Assembly (NCBI GenBank): GCA_003117195.1
Contig: BDSI01000034.1
Span: forward strand, 766,956 to 830,955
DNA length: 64,000 nucleotides
Direction: 5' to 3'
From: Eudorina sp. 2006-703-Eu-15
Taxonomy: Eukaryota; Chlorophyta; Chlorophyceae; Chlamydomonadales; Volvocaceae
Below, piece by piece: positions 44,743 to 55,131 of this stretch (position 1 is its first letter; each line of letters opens with the position of its first letter). A program made the position numbers and the translations under genes. Under the pieces are notes generated by a model. The model did no database searches, was not told where the DNA came from, and saw only the letters and a list, made by a program, of their open reading frames with translations.

Positions 44743-45798
44743 ATGTCTGGAAACCATGAGGAGCAACCGGCTGCAGAGATCCGGCCGCCGGTCTGCATAT
44801 CCATTACCGACCTCGTCGGCGACAGTTCTGACAGCATATTCACCGAACCTCCGACCAAACTCGTCTCCGATTCTGTTTTGCGCCGGGAACAAACTTCACC
44901 GACGCGAGAGCCTTTGCAGCGGGCCCCGGCCTCAACCACTTCCTAACCGTCATCGCCGAGAAGCTCCCGGGCTGCCCGGAACCCGCTCGCGCCAACCCCA
45001 TCGTATGGTCAGACGGGCAGGAGCGCCGGCACGTACGGATTAACCTGTCCTACCCGGAGCACTGGGCTCAGCAGGTTCGGAAACTGGCCGACACACACGG
45101 CTGGATAAACCTAGGCGAGCTAGTAGTCGACGACCAGCGGTTCCCCGACCTAGTCGTGCTCATCCCCGAGGCGAGGGGACACCTGTCCATCATCAGGGGC
45201 CTTCCCCCCCAACCTCAAGCGGCAATACGTCCCCGTCGTGGTGAAGAGGGCGTTCGCACTGCCCACGGAAGGAGTTCGGATTGAGCCTGGGCTTGGCAGC
45301 ACGGCACAGGTTTGGCTCCAAGGCCACCTACCGGCCCTCCAGGGCGAGAGCGGCTACAACATCACCGACCCCAGAGCCGCGCAAGCACCCAAGATACTGG
45401 TCGAGGGGAAGCTTACGGCCGAAGTAGTCCAGATGGGACTGAGCTTCTATCCGCTCCCACCACCTCCAAAGCAACAACGGCCACCCGCCAACCGCCCGCA
45501 AAGGCCTCCGCCGCCGCCAATCCGGGCCGCGACCCGGGGACTGGAAACACGCCAGCCTGCAGCCGGAGGAGCCGCCGGCCCGAGTGGCAGCGCAACCGCC
45601 AACCCCGCGACCGGGACAACCCCATCCAACCGCCCTACGGGGGAGGCACGGGAACACGCCACGCAGCCGACACCAACAGCGGCAGGCCAGCCGGGACAAC
45701 AGGCGGCAACACAGCACCCGCAACCGCCGCAACAGCAGCGGCTGCCGCCACAACAACCGCCGCAGATGCGGCCACCCCCGCCCCAGCCACGACAGCAA

Positions 45799-45833
<35 letters not shown>

Positions 45834-46512
45834 GCAGGCGGCGGCGGCGGCGGCAACACCGAACGCAGCGGCGGCGACGCAGCAACAGCAGCCGCAACAG
45901 CAACAGCTCGCGACACGCCCCTACATCCCGCGGGTTCCGCAACTGCAGATGTCACGCGAGGATATCCAGCGATATGAGGCCTTGGCAGGCCCCAGGCCGC
46001 CGCCGCCCACCCAGCGAACCCCGGAGGAGATAGCAGCCGCCGCGAGGTCCGCAGCAGAAAAGGCGGTGCTGAAAGCCCGCAGTGCGGCGGAGGCGCCACC
46101 CGAGAGGCCGGTCGAAGGGGTGCTGGCTACGACAGCACCATCCGCAGGACCTGGCCCGCAGGGGAGGGAGCTCGACACGCCGAGGGGAACAGCAGCGGCA
46201 AACCCCCATCGGGCTCAGCCTTCAGAAGCGCAGCCCACAGGCGCAGCGCCAAGCACAGCACCCCCAGGAGCAACACGAGCGCTCCGCAGTCGGCCAGCCA
46301 GCAGCCACGGTGACTCGCCACCCGCGGTGCGCAGCAACAGGGTGGGAACCGACGAGGGGGAGGACATGATGAGGGTGGAGGACGATGACGAGGGGAGTGG
46401 CAGAGTGGAAAGGGGCGGGCAATCGTTCTGGTGCCGGACCGCCAGATTATCCTATCCCGGAACGCATACGATGCCCTGGGCAACATGGACGGGGGGGAGG
46501 ATGAGGTCATGA
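44743..46512 (+). pseudogene. LINE ORF1, frame-broken
   Basis: The frame opens at the ATG following a run of seven A (44743). It shifts by -1 near 44870-44885, where reading continues as NFTDARAFAAGPGLNHFL, and by +1 at the run of eight C at 45203-45210, after which one open frame runs to the stop at 46510-46512. The last 400 codons are rich in Pro, Gln and Ala with no zinc knuckle visible. ORF1 proteins of L1-type elements bind the element RNA; that role is inferred from position only. The two shifts roughly cancel, and the poly-C one is a classic slippage site. Confidence 0.65.
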
Positions 46513-46520
46513 CCTAAGCA

Positions 46521-49500
46521 ATGCCCAGGGCAAGGGGCGACGGGCACTCTCTGCGGTATCGCCCGCTTAGGGTGGGCTCTTGGAACGCGGATGGGCTCAG
46601 GACACCAACGCACACAGCCAAGCTATGTGCCGCTCTGAAGTGGTGGGAACGCGAAAACATGGACGTTGTGTGCATCCAAGAAACCCACATTGCGACAAAA
46701 CCGCAGTTCCAGCGCTTTGCGGAGACGCTGACGAAGGCTACAGCGGGCATGCAGATCAGAGGCTGGCAGGTAGTGGCACATTCGTATGCCCCGTCCATCC
46801 ACACAGGGGGGGTTGCAATCCTCACCCGCACAGGGGCCCACACAACAATCAAGCAAGTAGCCACACCCAACCACCTCAGACCCACCATGCCGCATCGGGG
46901 CCGGATGTGCCAGTACTCGTTCATGTGGCGAGGACACAAGATCCATCTGGTAAACGTCTACTTGCCCACATCGGGCAGTGCACCCACGGCAGAGCGAACA
47001 TCCTTTGTTACTAAGCTCATCGCTCCGATTAGTCAGGGCAGCACGGAGGTGGACCCGGTGATGGTGGTCGGGGACTTCAACTTTGTCATGGACCCCGGAA
47101 AGGACAGCTCCGCGGGACCCAATGGGAGGGTGGCGGACAGGGCGGTGGCGCGGGCGTTTGCCGAAACGTGCACGAACCTCACGGATTCCTACCGCGCACT
47201 GCACCCCCAAGGGCGGGAATACTCGCATATGTACCACGCCCCAGCCCCGGGAGGGTCCCGGCTGGACAGGATCTATGTCTCGAGCGCGATACACCCGTTC
47301 ATTGCAGCGGCGGCCATGAGGGGCCAAACACCGTCGGACCACCGGATGGCTACCGTGACCCTGCTCCCGAGGACCGGCCTGGCGCAGGGCCCAGGCATGA
47401 AAAGGGTTAGGTGCGACTTCATGAGAGTGAGGCCGCTACACGACCACTTTGACGAATGGCTCACGGGGGAGCTGGCGGGCAAACCTGCCAGGGAAGACGC
47501 AGAGGGATGGCTGTCGTGGTGGGGCCCCTTCAAGACCCGTATGGTCGAGAAGATAAGAGAACTCAGCCATGCGGCCAGACATGCGCGTGTACGACCGGGG
47601 GCTCGGAGCCGGACTGCCATCGAGCGAGCGGAGCAAGCAGAACTGAAGGCCGCCGAGGCACCCGGCGACCCCGCGTCGATTCAAGAAATGGTGGAAGCGC
47701 AGACGGAGGTACGGGCCGCTCTTAGAGAGGAAGGGGACGACATCCGGCGTCGGCTGCGGGTGCAATGGCTACGGGAAGGGGAACGGCCGAACCGAGCCCT
47801 GACGGCCCTGGTCAAGCCACCCCAGGCGCAGAACGTGGTAGCTGGGCTTAGGGACAAGCACGGGAACTTGGTTACGACTGCGAAGAAACTGCCACAAGTG
47901 GTCGCGGACTACTGGGGGACGATTTGCCAATCCCCGGCGAATGTGACAGCGGAGGATAGGGAGCAAGTGCTGCAGGCCCTGCGGCACCGAAACCTAAGGA
48001 TACCGGAGGACCAAGCAGCAGACATCGGCTCGATGGAGGTGTCCGCCACGGAGGTAGGAAGTGTCTTGAAAACGCTTCGCCCGGGAAAATCGCCAGGATG
48101 GGACGGTATCCCGGGCGAGCTGTATAAGGGATACCGGGCGAAGTTTGCAGACGTGTTGGCGAATCTGTACACGGCCATTGGAACCCTAGGGCGAACGCCG
48201 GACGGGTTCCTTGACGGGATCATCACCATTCTGTACAAGAATCGGGGGCATCGGTACCTGCCAGGTAGCTATCGGCCGATTACACTGCTGTGCACGGACT
48301 ATCGCATTCTAGCAAAGGTGCTAGCCAACCGCCTGGGCCCAGCCCTAGGCAAGGTGGTCACCCTGGAACAGTCGGCGTTTCTCCCGGGGAGACTGATAGG
48401 CGCAAATGTGCTGTTTCTGCGGTACCTGCCCCACCTGCTGGCACAGCAGGGCCGATCAGGCTGCATAGCCTTCCTGGACATCGCGAAAGCGTACGATACT
48501 CTAGACCGGCCCTTCCTCATGGGATGCATGGACGCGATGGGGGCCGGCGAAGGGCTGATGAAGTGGACCCCTACCCTCCTGTCGGAGACAGCGGCGAGAG
48601 CAGTGGTGAATGGGTACAAGTCGGAGCTAGTCCCCATGACGGCGGGAGTCAGGCAGGGGTGCCCGTTAGCACCACTGCTATATCTGTTTGCAGCACAGGC
48701 GCTGCTTTGCTGGCTGCAGCAATGCGGGGTAGGGATCAAGTTAGGACCGCAGGATAGCGAGCTCACTACGGCGGTGCAATTTGCGGATGATACGGAAGTA
48801 GTGCTGGAGAACACCCAGGCCGTGGCTCCATTCCTGGAATATATGGACACATACGCGAAGGCGTCGGGGCAACAGCTCAATCTCGACAAGGTGGAGCTTC
48901 TGGTTGTAGGGGCGGCGGACGAGTCGGGCACAGTCGCGTTGGGCGAGGGTCAGGACGTCGCGGGGTTGCGGATTGTTCACCGCGCCACTGCGCTTAACCT
49001 CCCTTTCACGAACCTGGGAAGGGACGCTGAACTGGACTGGAGGGCGCACGGGGACAAGGTGAAAGAGCGCCTTCAGGCGCTATCGCGGCTATCCCTGTCG
49101 ATATTCGGGAGGGCATCATCAGCGGCAGCATATGGACTGCAGCGAGTGACGTGGCACATGGAGCACGGCGGATTACCGCCCCAGAGAGAGAGTGTGGCCT
49201 GGGAGAAGTTGGCGGCTCGCTTAATCGATAGAGGACTCGGCCCCGACGACACAGAACGGAGGGCAACAGGGGTTCCCAAATCGCTGTTGGCAGGGCACCC
49301 GACGGGAGGAGGGTTTGGGGCCCTACCCCTGCTGGAGCACGCGCGGGCCAGATGGGCCGGGTGGGCGGTCCGCTTCGTCCTGGGACCCAAGGGCGGGGCA
49401 GACGCCCCGTGGCGGCGAATTCTGCTTGAGTTCCTACGTGGAGCGATACCGGGCTTCGAACCCATTATGGCCTTGACGGCGCCCCATGCAGGACCATGGC

Positions 49501-49871
49501 TGGACTGCCCCGGACTACCGGAGGGAGTGAATCGGATAGCAAGGGCACTGAGTGCCCTCCCGCCCGTGATCGATGTTGAGGCGGAGCCCCTGACCCCAGG
49601 GAGCTGGTGCTGGAATGCACCGCTGTGGGGCAACCCGCTATTACCACACGGGCTGCAACTAGGCGAGCGACCGGGGCTCGAACATAGGCATGCCGCCCTT
49701 GCCAAATGCCTGTCGCTGAGGACCATTGGGCATGCGGTTCGAGTGATATCCCGGCTCCGGGACACGACGGACGGATGGGAGAGGAACTTGGACGCGAACC
49801 CCCGACCGCCCGCACACAGCGCCAGCGTCGCCGGGGATGGGCAATGTTTGTTAGGGAATGCTTGGGGGTAG
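46521..49871 (+). CDS. LINE ORF2: AP endonuclease and reverse transcriptase
   Basis: 1,116-codon frame starting 8 nt after the ORF1 stop. The N-terminal endonuclease-exonuclease-phosphatase domain (residues about 17-290) shows the catalytic signatures WNADGLR, IQETH (about residue 51), GDFNF (about 184) and SDHRM (about 271). A coiled linker rich in Arg/Glu follows. The reverse transcriptase (about 530-830) shows GYRPITLLCTDYRI-type fingers, AFLDIAKAYDTLD, GVRQGCPLAPLLY and the catalytic FADD at about 754-757. The C-terminus is cut off by a frameshift close to 49.83 kb. Order and motifs fit L1-clade elements of green algae and plants. It would nick target DNA and prime reverse transcription there. 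Confidence 0.9.
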   Translation: MPRARGDGHSLRYRPLRVGSWNADGLRTPTHTAKLCAALKWWERENMDVVCIQETHIATKPQFQRFAETLTKATAGMQIRGWQVVAHSYAPSIHTGGVAILTRTGAHTTIKQVATPNHLRPTMPHRGRMCQYSFMWRGHKIHLVNVYLPTSGSAPTAERTSFVTKLIAPISQGSTEVDPVMVVGDFNFVMDPGKDSSAGPNGRVADRAVARAFAETCTNLTDSYRALHPQGREYSHMYHAPAPGGSRLDRIYVSSAIHPFIAAAAMRGQTPSDHRMATVTLLPRTGLAQGPGMKRVRCDFMRVRPLHDHFDEWLTGELAGKPAREDAEGWLSWWGPFKTRMVEKIRELSHAARHARVRPGARSRTAIERAEQAELKAAEAPGDPASIQEMVEAQTEVRAALREEGDDIRRRLRVQWLREGERPNRALTALVKPPQAQNVVAGLRDKHGNLVTTAKKLPQVVADYWGTICQSPANVTAEDREQVLQALRHRNLRIPEDQAADIGSMEVSATEVGSVLKTLRPGKSPGWDGIPGELYKGYRAKFADVLANLYTAIGTLGRTPDGFLDGIITILYKNRGHRYLPGSYRPITLLCTDYRILAKVLANRLGPALGKVVTLEQSAFLPGRLIGANVLFLRYLPHLLAQQGRSGCIAFLDIAKAYDTLDRPFLMGCMDAMGAGEGLMKWTPTLLSETAARAVVNGYKSELVPMTAGVRQGCPLAPLLYLFAAQALLCWLQQCGVGIKLGPQDSELTTAVQFADDTEVVLENTQAVAPFLEYMDTYAKASGQQLNLDKVELLVVGAADESGTVALGEGQDVAGLRIVHRATALNLPFTNLGRDAELDWRAHGDKVKERLQALSRLSLSIFGRASSAAAYGLQRVTWHMEHGGLPPQRESVAWEKLAARLIDRGLGPDDTERRATGVPKSLLAGHPTGGGFGALPLLEHARARWAGWAVRFVLGPKGGADAPWRRILLEFLRGAIPGFEPIMALTAPHAGPWLDCPGLPEGVNRIARALSALPPVIDVEAEPLTPGSWCWNAPLWGNPLLPHGLQLGERPGLEHRHAALAKCLSLRTIGHAVRVISRLRDTTDGWERNLDANPRPPAHSASVAGDGQCLLGNAWG

Positions 49872-50823
49872 GAGCCGACGGGTGGCAGGAGTGGGACCGG
49901 TGGAGGGAGTGTGAGGCGGCCCTAGAAGCGCTCCGACAAGACATCCCACCAGGGTGGTGGGAAGCCGCCGAGGGGTCCCTGGGGCCCACCGAGGCGACCA
50001 CCCCAGGGAGAGAGGAAGTCACGGAAATGCTGGTGAGGCGCATGGGGTGGAGGCTGCAAAACGGCCTCAAGGTGGCACTCCACGAGTACACCGTGCGGTA
50101 TGGCACGACACTGCAGCTGCAAAGCCTGGGGAGGCGAGGCGTGCGGCGCACACACGCTTTGTTTGCGAAGCGCTTGGGGCAGAGGATACTGCGCCAGAAG
50201 TGTCGAGGATGGTTTCCAAGGTAATAGAGAACATGCAGCGGATGTGGACGGAGACCAAGTGGGAAAACTCCAATAAGGAGGCGTATTGGCGACTGGCGGT
50301 TGATGGCATCCCAATGCTTGGTAACTCCCACATGAGGGGGGCGGCGGTGGCCCCTTGTGGATGCGGGACGTACCCCGGCGCCGGGGCGATACGGCCAACA
50401 CCCAGGCAACACCATTTTTGGGGCTGTGGGGTGGCACAAGCGGTTGTCGCACAGATCGAGGCAAGGCTAGGGGTGAGCCTTCAAAGGCAGCAGGTGTGGC
50501 TCGCAACGCCCCCCGTGGGTGTGCAACAGTGTGTCTGGGACGTTGTCGTCTTGGCGGCAACCAGTGCCATGGAAACGGGCCGGCGAGCCCTGAGGGCCGA
50601 CAGGTCCAGGAACGCGGGCGGGATCCCGGGGTCCTTAGGGGACGCTGAAGGGCTAGCCGCCCGGCGGGCAGTGGCAGACTTTTGGAGCCGGCTCTACGAC
50701 TTCGCTGAGCTGGGAGTCCCAGTGAAAGGGTGGTCAGCGGTGGGGACTACACACCCGATCCTGAAAGTGCAGGACGGTCGTCTTGTGTGCCGAGGCCCGG
50801 TTCCGTCAGGCCAGGATTCTTAA
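49835..50823 (+). pseudogene. LINE ORF2 C-terminal region, split over two further frames
   Basis: Coding-like sequence continues after the ORF2 frame in frame -1 (WAMFVRECLGVGADGWQEWD) to about 50.15-50.2 kb and then in a second -1 frame to the stop at 50821-50823. The last part has a Cys/His motif, CGCG followed by HHFWGC, resembling the zinc-binding end of many plant and algal L1 ORF2 proteins. Both breaks behave as one-base losses. Confidence 0.7.
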
Positions 50824-51280
50824 GCCCTGTAGGTACTCTGTCGTAATAGACCGCGGGTGGTCAGGGCACTGACGCCCAGTGGAGCTATCGCTAGGTGTGG
50901 GCAGTTTTTTCGGCCCGGTGGGACCGTACGGGCAGGCCCCTGAATGGTGACTCGCGAGCCCCCGTGGCCTTCCAAGACTACGGGCCACCGCTGGAGAAGT
51001 GACCCCGCCTTGGTGGGGGTGGTGGTTCGCTAATAGGGGCGCCATGGTGGCTAACTCCCCCTGAGCGGGCTTTATCCCTTGTCATGGTTGGTTCTCAGGA
51101 ACGGGGTGGTTCCCTGGTAGTGTGGGCCCGGGGAGTGTTTCGGTGCACTTGGGGAGCCTGTCCGGAGCGCCATGGTGGCGTTAGTTCATTTAGGCAGTGT
51201 ATGGTGAGGAAGCCTCGGCTGTCACCGGGGCTGTCACCGATGACCCGCGGGGTCCGCTGTAACATCCTAATAATAATAAT
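50824..51280 (+). other. LINE 3' UTR and TAA tail
   Basis: Non-coding stretch between the last ORF2 stop and the (TAA)n tail. A TGTAA at 51258-51262 lies just before the tail and could serve as its poly(A) signal. Confidence 0.6.
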
Positions 51281-51576
51281 AGAGCCCGCCCGCCTAGCAG
51301 CCGCGGCGTCACCAACACCGACCGGAAGCTTCACACTGAGACAGACAGATCGACAGACAGACAGGCGGCAGCGTCGACGGTACGATGAGGCGCGGGCTCA
51401 GCGGTTGAGCGGCAGTGCCAGACCGGGCTCCAGGGGAGGGCTTCTGCCTCCGACCCAAATCGCTGTGCCCTTGAACAATACAGCACCGCGCCTGCAGTGC
51501 CCCCACACGGACCGAGCCAGTGCCCGGTGCCGACAATGCCGCCCCGATTCCCCCCTGACCGCTCCAGCAGCCACCC

Positions 51577-54500
51577 CTACGGCGCGCCCAGCAGGAGAGG
51601 CGGCGCCGCGGCCGCCGCGCTGGCACTTCCCCCTCCCGGCGCCGCCGACGCCGCCGGCGCCCCGCCCTGGTCTCCCGCGCCCGCCCCAGCATCGCCGCTG
51701 CCTGTGCCCTTCGCCGCCGCCGCCGCCACCGCCGCCGCCAGCGCGTTCACCTCAAATGTCGTACCCCGCCCCGCCTCCTCAAACGCCTCCACCGACACAT
51801 GGTCCGCGTCGTCCGGCCCCGCGGGGGGCGGCGCCGCCGCCGCCAACAGCCCGCCCAGCTGCGTCAGCAGCCCCATCTCCTCCTCCTGCGCCTCGCGCTC
51901 CTCCGCCGACATCGCCTGGTGCGCCGCCGCCAGCTCCTCCAGCCGGCCGCGCAGCCCCGGCGCGTCGCGCACCGCCGCCCAAGTCCCCGGGTAGCTCGCC
52001 ATCTGCAGCAGCGCCCCCAGGGCCGCCTGCCGCATGTCGCTTTCCTCTTGGGCGGCCACGGCGGCGTCGCCGCCGTCGGCCGCGGCGGCAGCGGCGGTGC
52101 CGCCGCTGCCGCCGGTGGCCAGCTCCGCCACCAGCGGCGGCAGCGCGCCGTCGCGGACGGCGGCGGCGCAGTCCGCCCGGCGCTGCGAGAGGAGGTACGT
52201 CAGCAGGGTCGTGGCCTTGCGGGTGACGCGGCGGTCGGGGCCGCCCAGGCCGCCCACCAGCAGGGCCAGGCCGCCCGCCTCGCGGAACGCCTGTCGGGCG
52301 GCGCATCACCGGTTCACGGGTTCAACATGTTAGTTGTGCTGTCCAAACTTCCATTACGTCAGGCACGGGGGGGGTTTCGGGGCGCGCGCCTGGCTGGGTC
52401 TGGACAGGACCAGGTGGGATGGGAACAAAGTACGGAAAACCAAGCAACCCCGAGAAGCGAGTCCGGGGTGGGGCGGGGGCTCGGCCGCTCGGGGCGTGAA
52501 GGACATCAAGAGGAGATGGGCGCCGCGATAAGGCCCTCGCCCCGGGTAGCGTACCGCCCTGACGTGCCGTGCGCCCCTCTGCCGAGCTGAGATGTGCCGA
52601 GCTGAGGAGCATCAGGCCCCAGCCGCCAGCCCCCCCTTTTGTCAATAGAGACAGCGAAAACCCCTCCCACCCCCCCCCCGCCCCACCTGCAGTCCGGGTC
52701 CGAAGTGGCGCACCAGCCCCGACAGCGCCAGAAGCGCCTTGGTCCGCACCGTCCCGTCGGTCTCCGAGGGCGCAGCCAGGCGCATCAGCTCCGGCAGCAC
52801 TCCGCCCTCCAGGAACCACTGCGGGGGACGGGCGGGCGGGCGGGGCAGTCACGCCACAGGGGAGGGGTGTCGGTGCGAGTGACGGTGTGGCGGCCGAGGG
52901 GAGGGGAGGGGCACCGTGGCGGTGGGGTCAAGTCGCGGCGGGGGATGGTGTTGAGCAGCAGCAGCAGGAGTAGCAGCGCACCAAGGGTAAGAGGTGGGGC
53001 CGGAAATGCGGAGGTGTAAAAGGAGTTTGGGGAGTCAGGCACAGAGCGGCAGCAGAGGTGGCATTTCTTGGAAGCCTTGCAGGAAAACCTGCTCTCAGCC
53101 CCCGCGCCGCCAGGCCGCGGAACGCCACCCCTGCCCCTCCGGGGGCCGGCAGGGCCCCTGGGAGGGCAAGGCCCTCTCCGGGGTTTGGGCCCCACAACGA
53201 AACCTCCGCGGCCCCCCCCCGCACCCCAGCCACCCCGGCCGCGCCCCCACCTGCTGCACCGGCGGGTTGTTGGCCACGCACGTCGCCACCACCTCCGCCG
53301 CCCTCCACTGCAGGGAGGGATGCGGGCTGGAGAGCAGCTCCATCAGGACCGGCAGCCCGCCGATCTTGTGCAGATCTGTACGGGCCGGGGGCAGGGCGGG
53401 GCGGGGCGGGGCGGGGCGGGGCGGGGGGGGCGGGGGGGGGGGCAGGGCGGGGGGGGGCGGGGCAGGGCGGGGGGGGCGGGGCGGGGCGTCCTTAGGAACC
53501 CATCGTGGATGGCGCCATGTCTCTGGTGGGAGATGTCCCCTTGCCCCCACCGCCATCACCCAAAAACTGCCCGGATACCTGGCCCCGCGGCCCCCACTGG
53601 CCCCCAGCGCGGGGGCCCCTCGGACCCGGTCCAGCCCGCGGTCCCAAGGACGTGTGGATGTGACCGCAGCGCGCCGCTGCCGCAGCAGCCCCAACCTGGC
53701 AACGGCCGCCCCCTCTTATCCGCCCGCGGCAGCTCCCGTCCCCGGCAAACACACACGCGAGGCCCCCCCACCCCACCCACACACATCCCGGGTACTGCTC
53801 CGCCTGTGCCCTTGCCGCCCACCGACCCACCCACCAAAACCCCGGCGCTGCAGGGACTGTACCCCATCGACCCACCCACTGACCCACCCACTGACCCACG
53901 CACCTCGCGCGTAGTCTATCGACGACACGATGTCCATCAGCTCGTCCAGAAGGGCCTCCCGCTCCGCCAGGTCCGCCCCCGCGGCTTGGTCATCGCCCCG
54001 CCCCGAGGCCCCCGCTGGCCCCCCTGCCGCTGCCGCCGCCGCCGCCGCCGCCGCCACCCCGTCGGGCCCCTCCCCCCCGGCCGCGGCAGGGGTGTCCCGC
54101 TGCAGCGCCGTCTTGATCTCCCGCATCCGAGCCGACAGGTCCGCCATGTAGTGCTTCAGGACCCCATCCAGCCTGAGTGAGGAAGGGACCGAGATGATGA
54201 TGCGTTCGACCCGGGTTTCAATAGCGTCACAACGGGATAAGACGGGAAGGCGGCGGCAGGGGGGGGGGGAGGGAAAGGGCCGGAGGGGGGAGAGCGGGGG
54301 GTAAAATCCAAGGCCGGCGGTTTGACACGGGCGGTTGGACAGGGGGTCGTCGACTCGGGACTGGGGCCAGGGGATGCCGGGAGGGGAACAAGCGATCAGG
54401 GCGCGTCTGCGGCGCTTGGGGATGGGTGGTCGCCGTGATGCCGGGATGTCGGGATGCCGGTCGGTCGGAGGTAGCGCGCCCCGGACCCCGGACTTGCTGT

Positions 54501-55131
54501 TGCCCCTTTCCCCCCGCGATGAGCTCGTGGACAGACGGGCCCCCCGGGGGGGGGAGGGGGGAAGGGTATGAAGGGTATGGGAAGTGGGTAGACATATTCA
54601 ACATTGCTGCTGCTGGGGGGGAGTATGGATAGGGGCAGGGCCGCGTGGCGGATGCAAGGGTCGGCTGACAGGTAGCCCCTGGAATCTCCGGCGGTGCTGG
54701 GTGGCGACAGTGTCCTGCCCGCCCCCACGCCGCGATTGTGTGTAAACCGCCACCCGCAGCACCCGCTGGCATTGAGCCGGGCGATGCGCGGCTTGGCGGC
54801 GCCCGTCGCATCGCGCAGTGGGAACCCGATTTGAGGATTGCTCCCCGGGGCTGCGTGGGGTGGTCGGTGGGGCTGCGTGGGGTGGTCGCGCCTACCACTT
54901 CATTTTCTCTGTGTCCACATCCTCCGGCCGGAACGAGCTGACGGCCGTTCCGTCGGCGTATTTCATGCTCCAGTCCCAGAGACCTTTGCACGAAGGTAAA
55001 GGGGTGGCCGGGACGGATGAGGAGTGTGAGTTGATGGCGCGGAGGTAGTCGGTGGCACACAGCTCACTCAGATGGGGTCCGTGTGTGCGGGCCGGAGATG
55101 TGTTACTGTCCGCAAGCGACACAGAAGACAC
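51577..55131 (-). CDS. Fes1/HspBP1-type Hsp70 nucleotide-exchange factor, 5 exons
   Basis: Armadillo-type co-chaperone that promotes ADP release from cytosolic Hsp70. Exons: 55131-54896, 54172-53904, 53375-53251, 52818-52687, 52290-51577; all phases agree. Exon 1 carries the Fes1 N-terminal motif (GLWDWSMKYADGT), and its splice to exon 2 restores KMKWLDGVLKHYM. Exon 2 also has a polyAla/Gly insert and the helix LLDELMDIVSSIDYAR. Exons 3-5 give the four armadillo-like repeats (LHKIGGLPVLMELL, WRAAEVVATCVANN, VRTKALLALSGLVRHFGPGL, AFREAGGLALLVGGL). Exon 5 ends in a long Ala/Gly-rich tail. The product is about 491 residues, longer than the usual 300-400 because of inserts and tail. The start is uncertain: the ATG at 55131 adds about 49 residues before the motif, and an acceptor-like TGCAAAG just before GLWDW would allow a different first exon. 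Confidence 0.88.
53393..53490. repeat. GGGGCGGGGC repeat in Fes1-like intron 2
   Basis: G-rich irregular minisatellite between exons 2 and 3. Confidence 0.85.

Larger units (their letters stand above)
44578..51287 (+). mobile_element. L1-like non-LTR retrotransposon (LINE), near full length
   Basis: Elements in order: 5' UTR with short (AGAAAT)n repeats near 44635-44668, ORF1, 8-nt spacer, ORF2 (endonuclease, reverse transcriptase, C-terminal Cys/His region), a roughly 430-bp 3' UTR and a (TAA)n tail at 51267-51280. It has no LTRs. Single-base frame breaks in both ORFs mean this copy is probably inactive, or the sequence has indel errors. It lies in the space between the TRP-like and Fes1-like genes and interrupts neither. 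Confidence 0.85.

Noticed and set aside
45238..46512. LINE ORF1 C-terminal frame as a stand-alone Gln/Pro-rich gene
   Set aside because: It is the downstream part of the frame-broken ORF1, directly ahead of ORF2 with an 8-nt gap.
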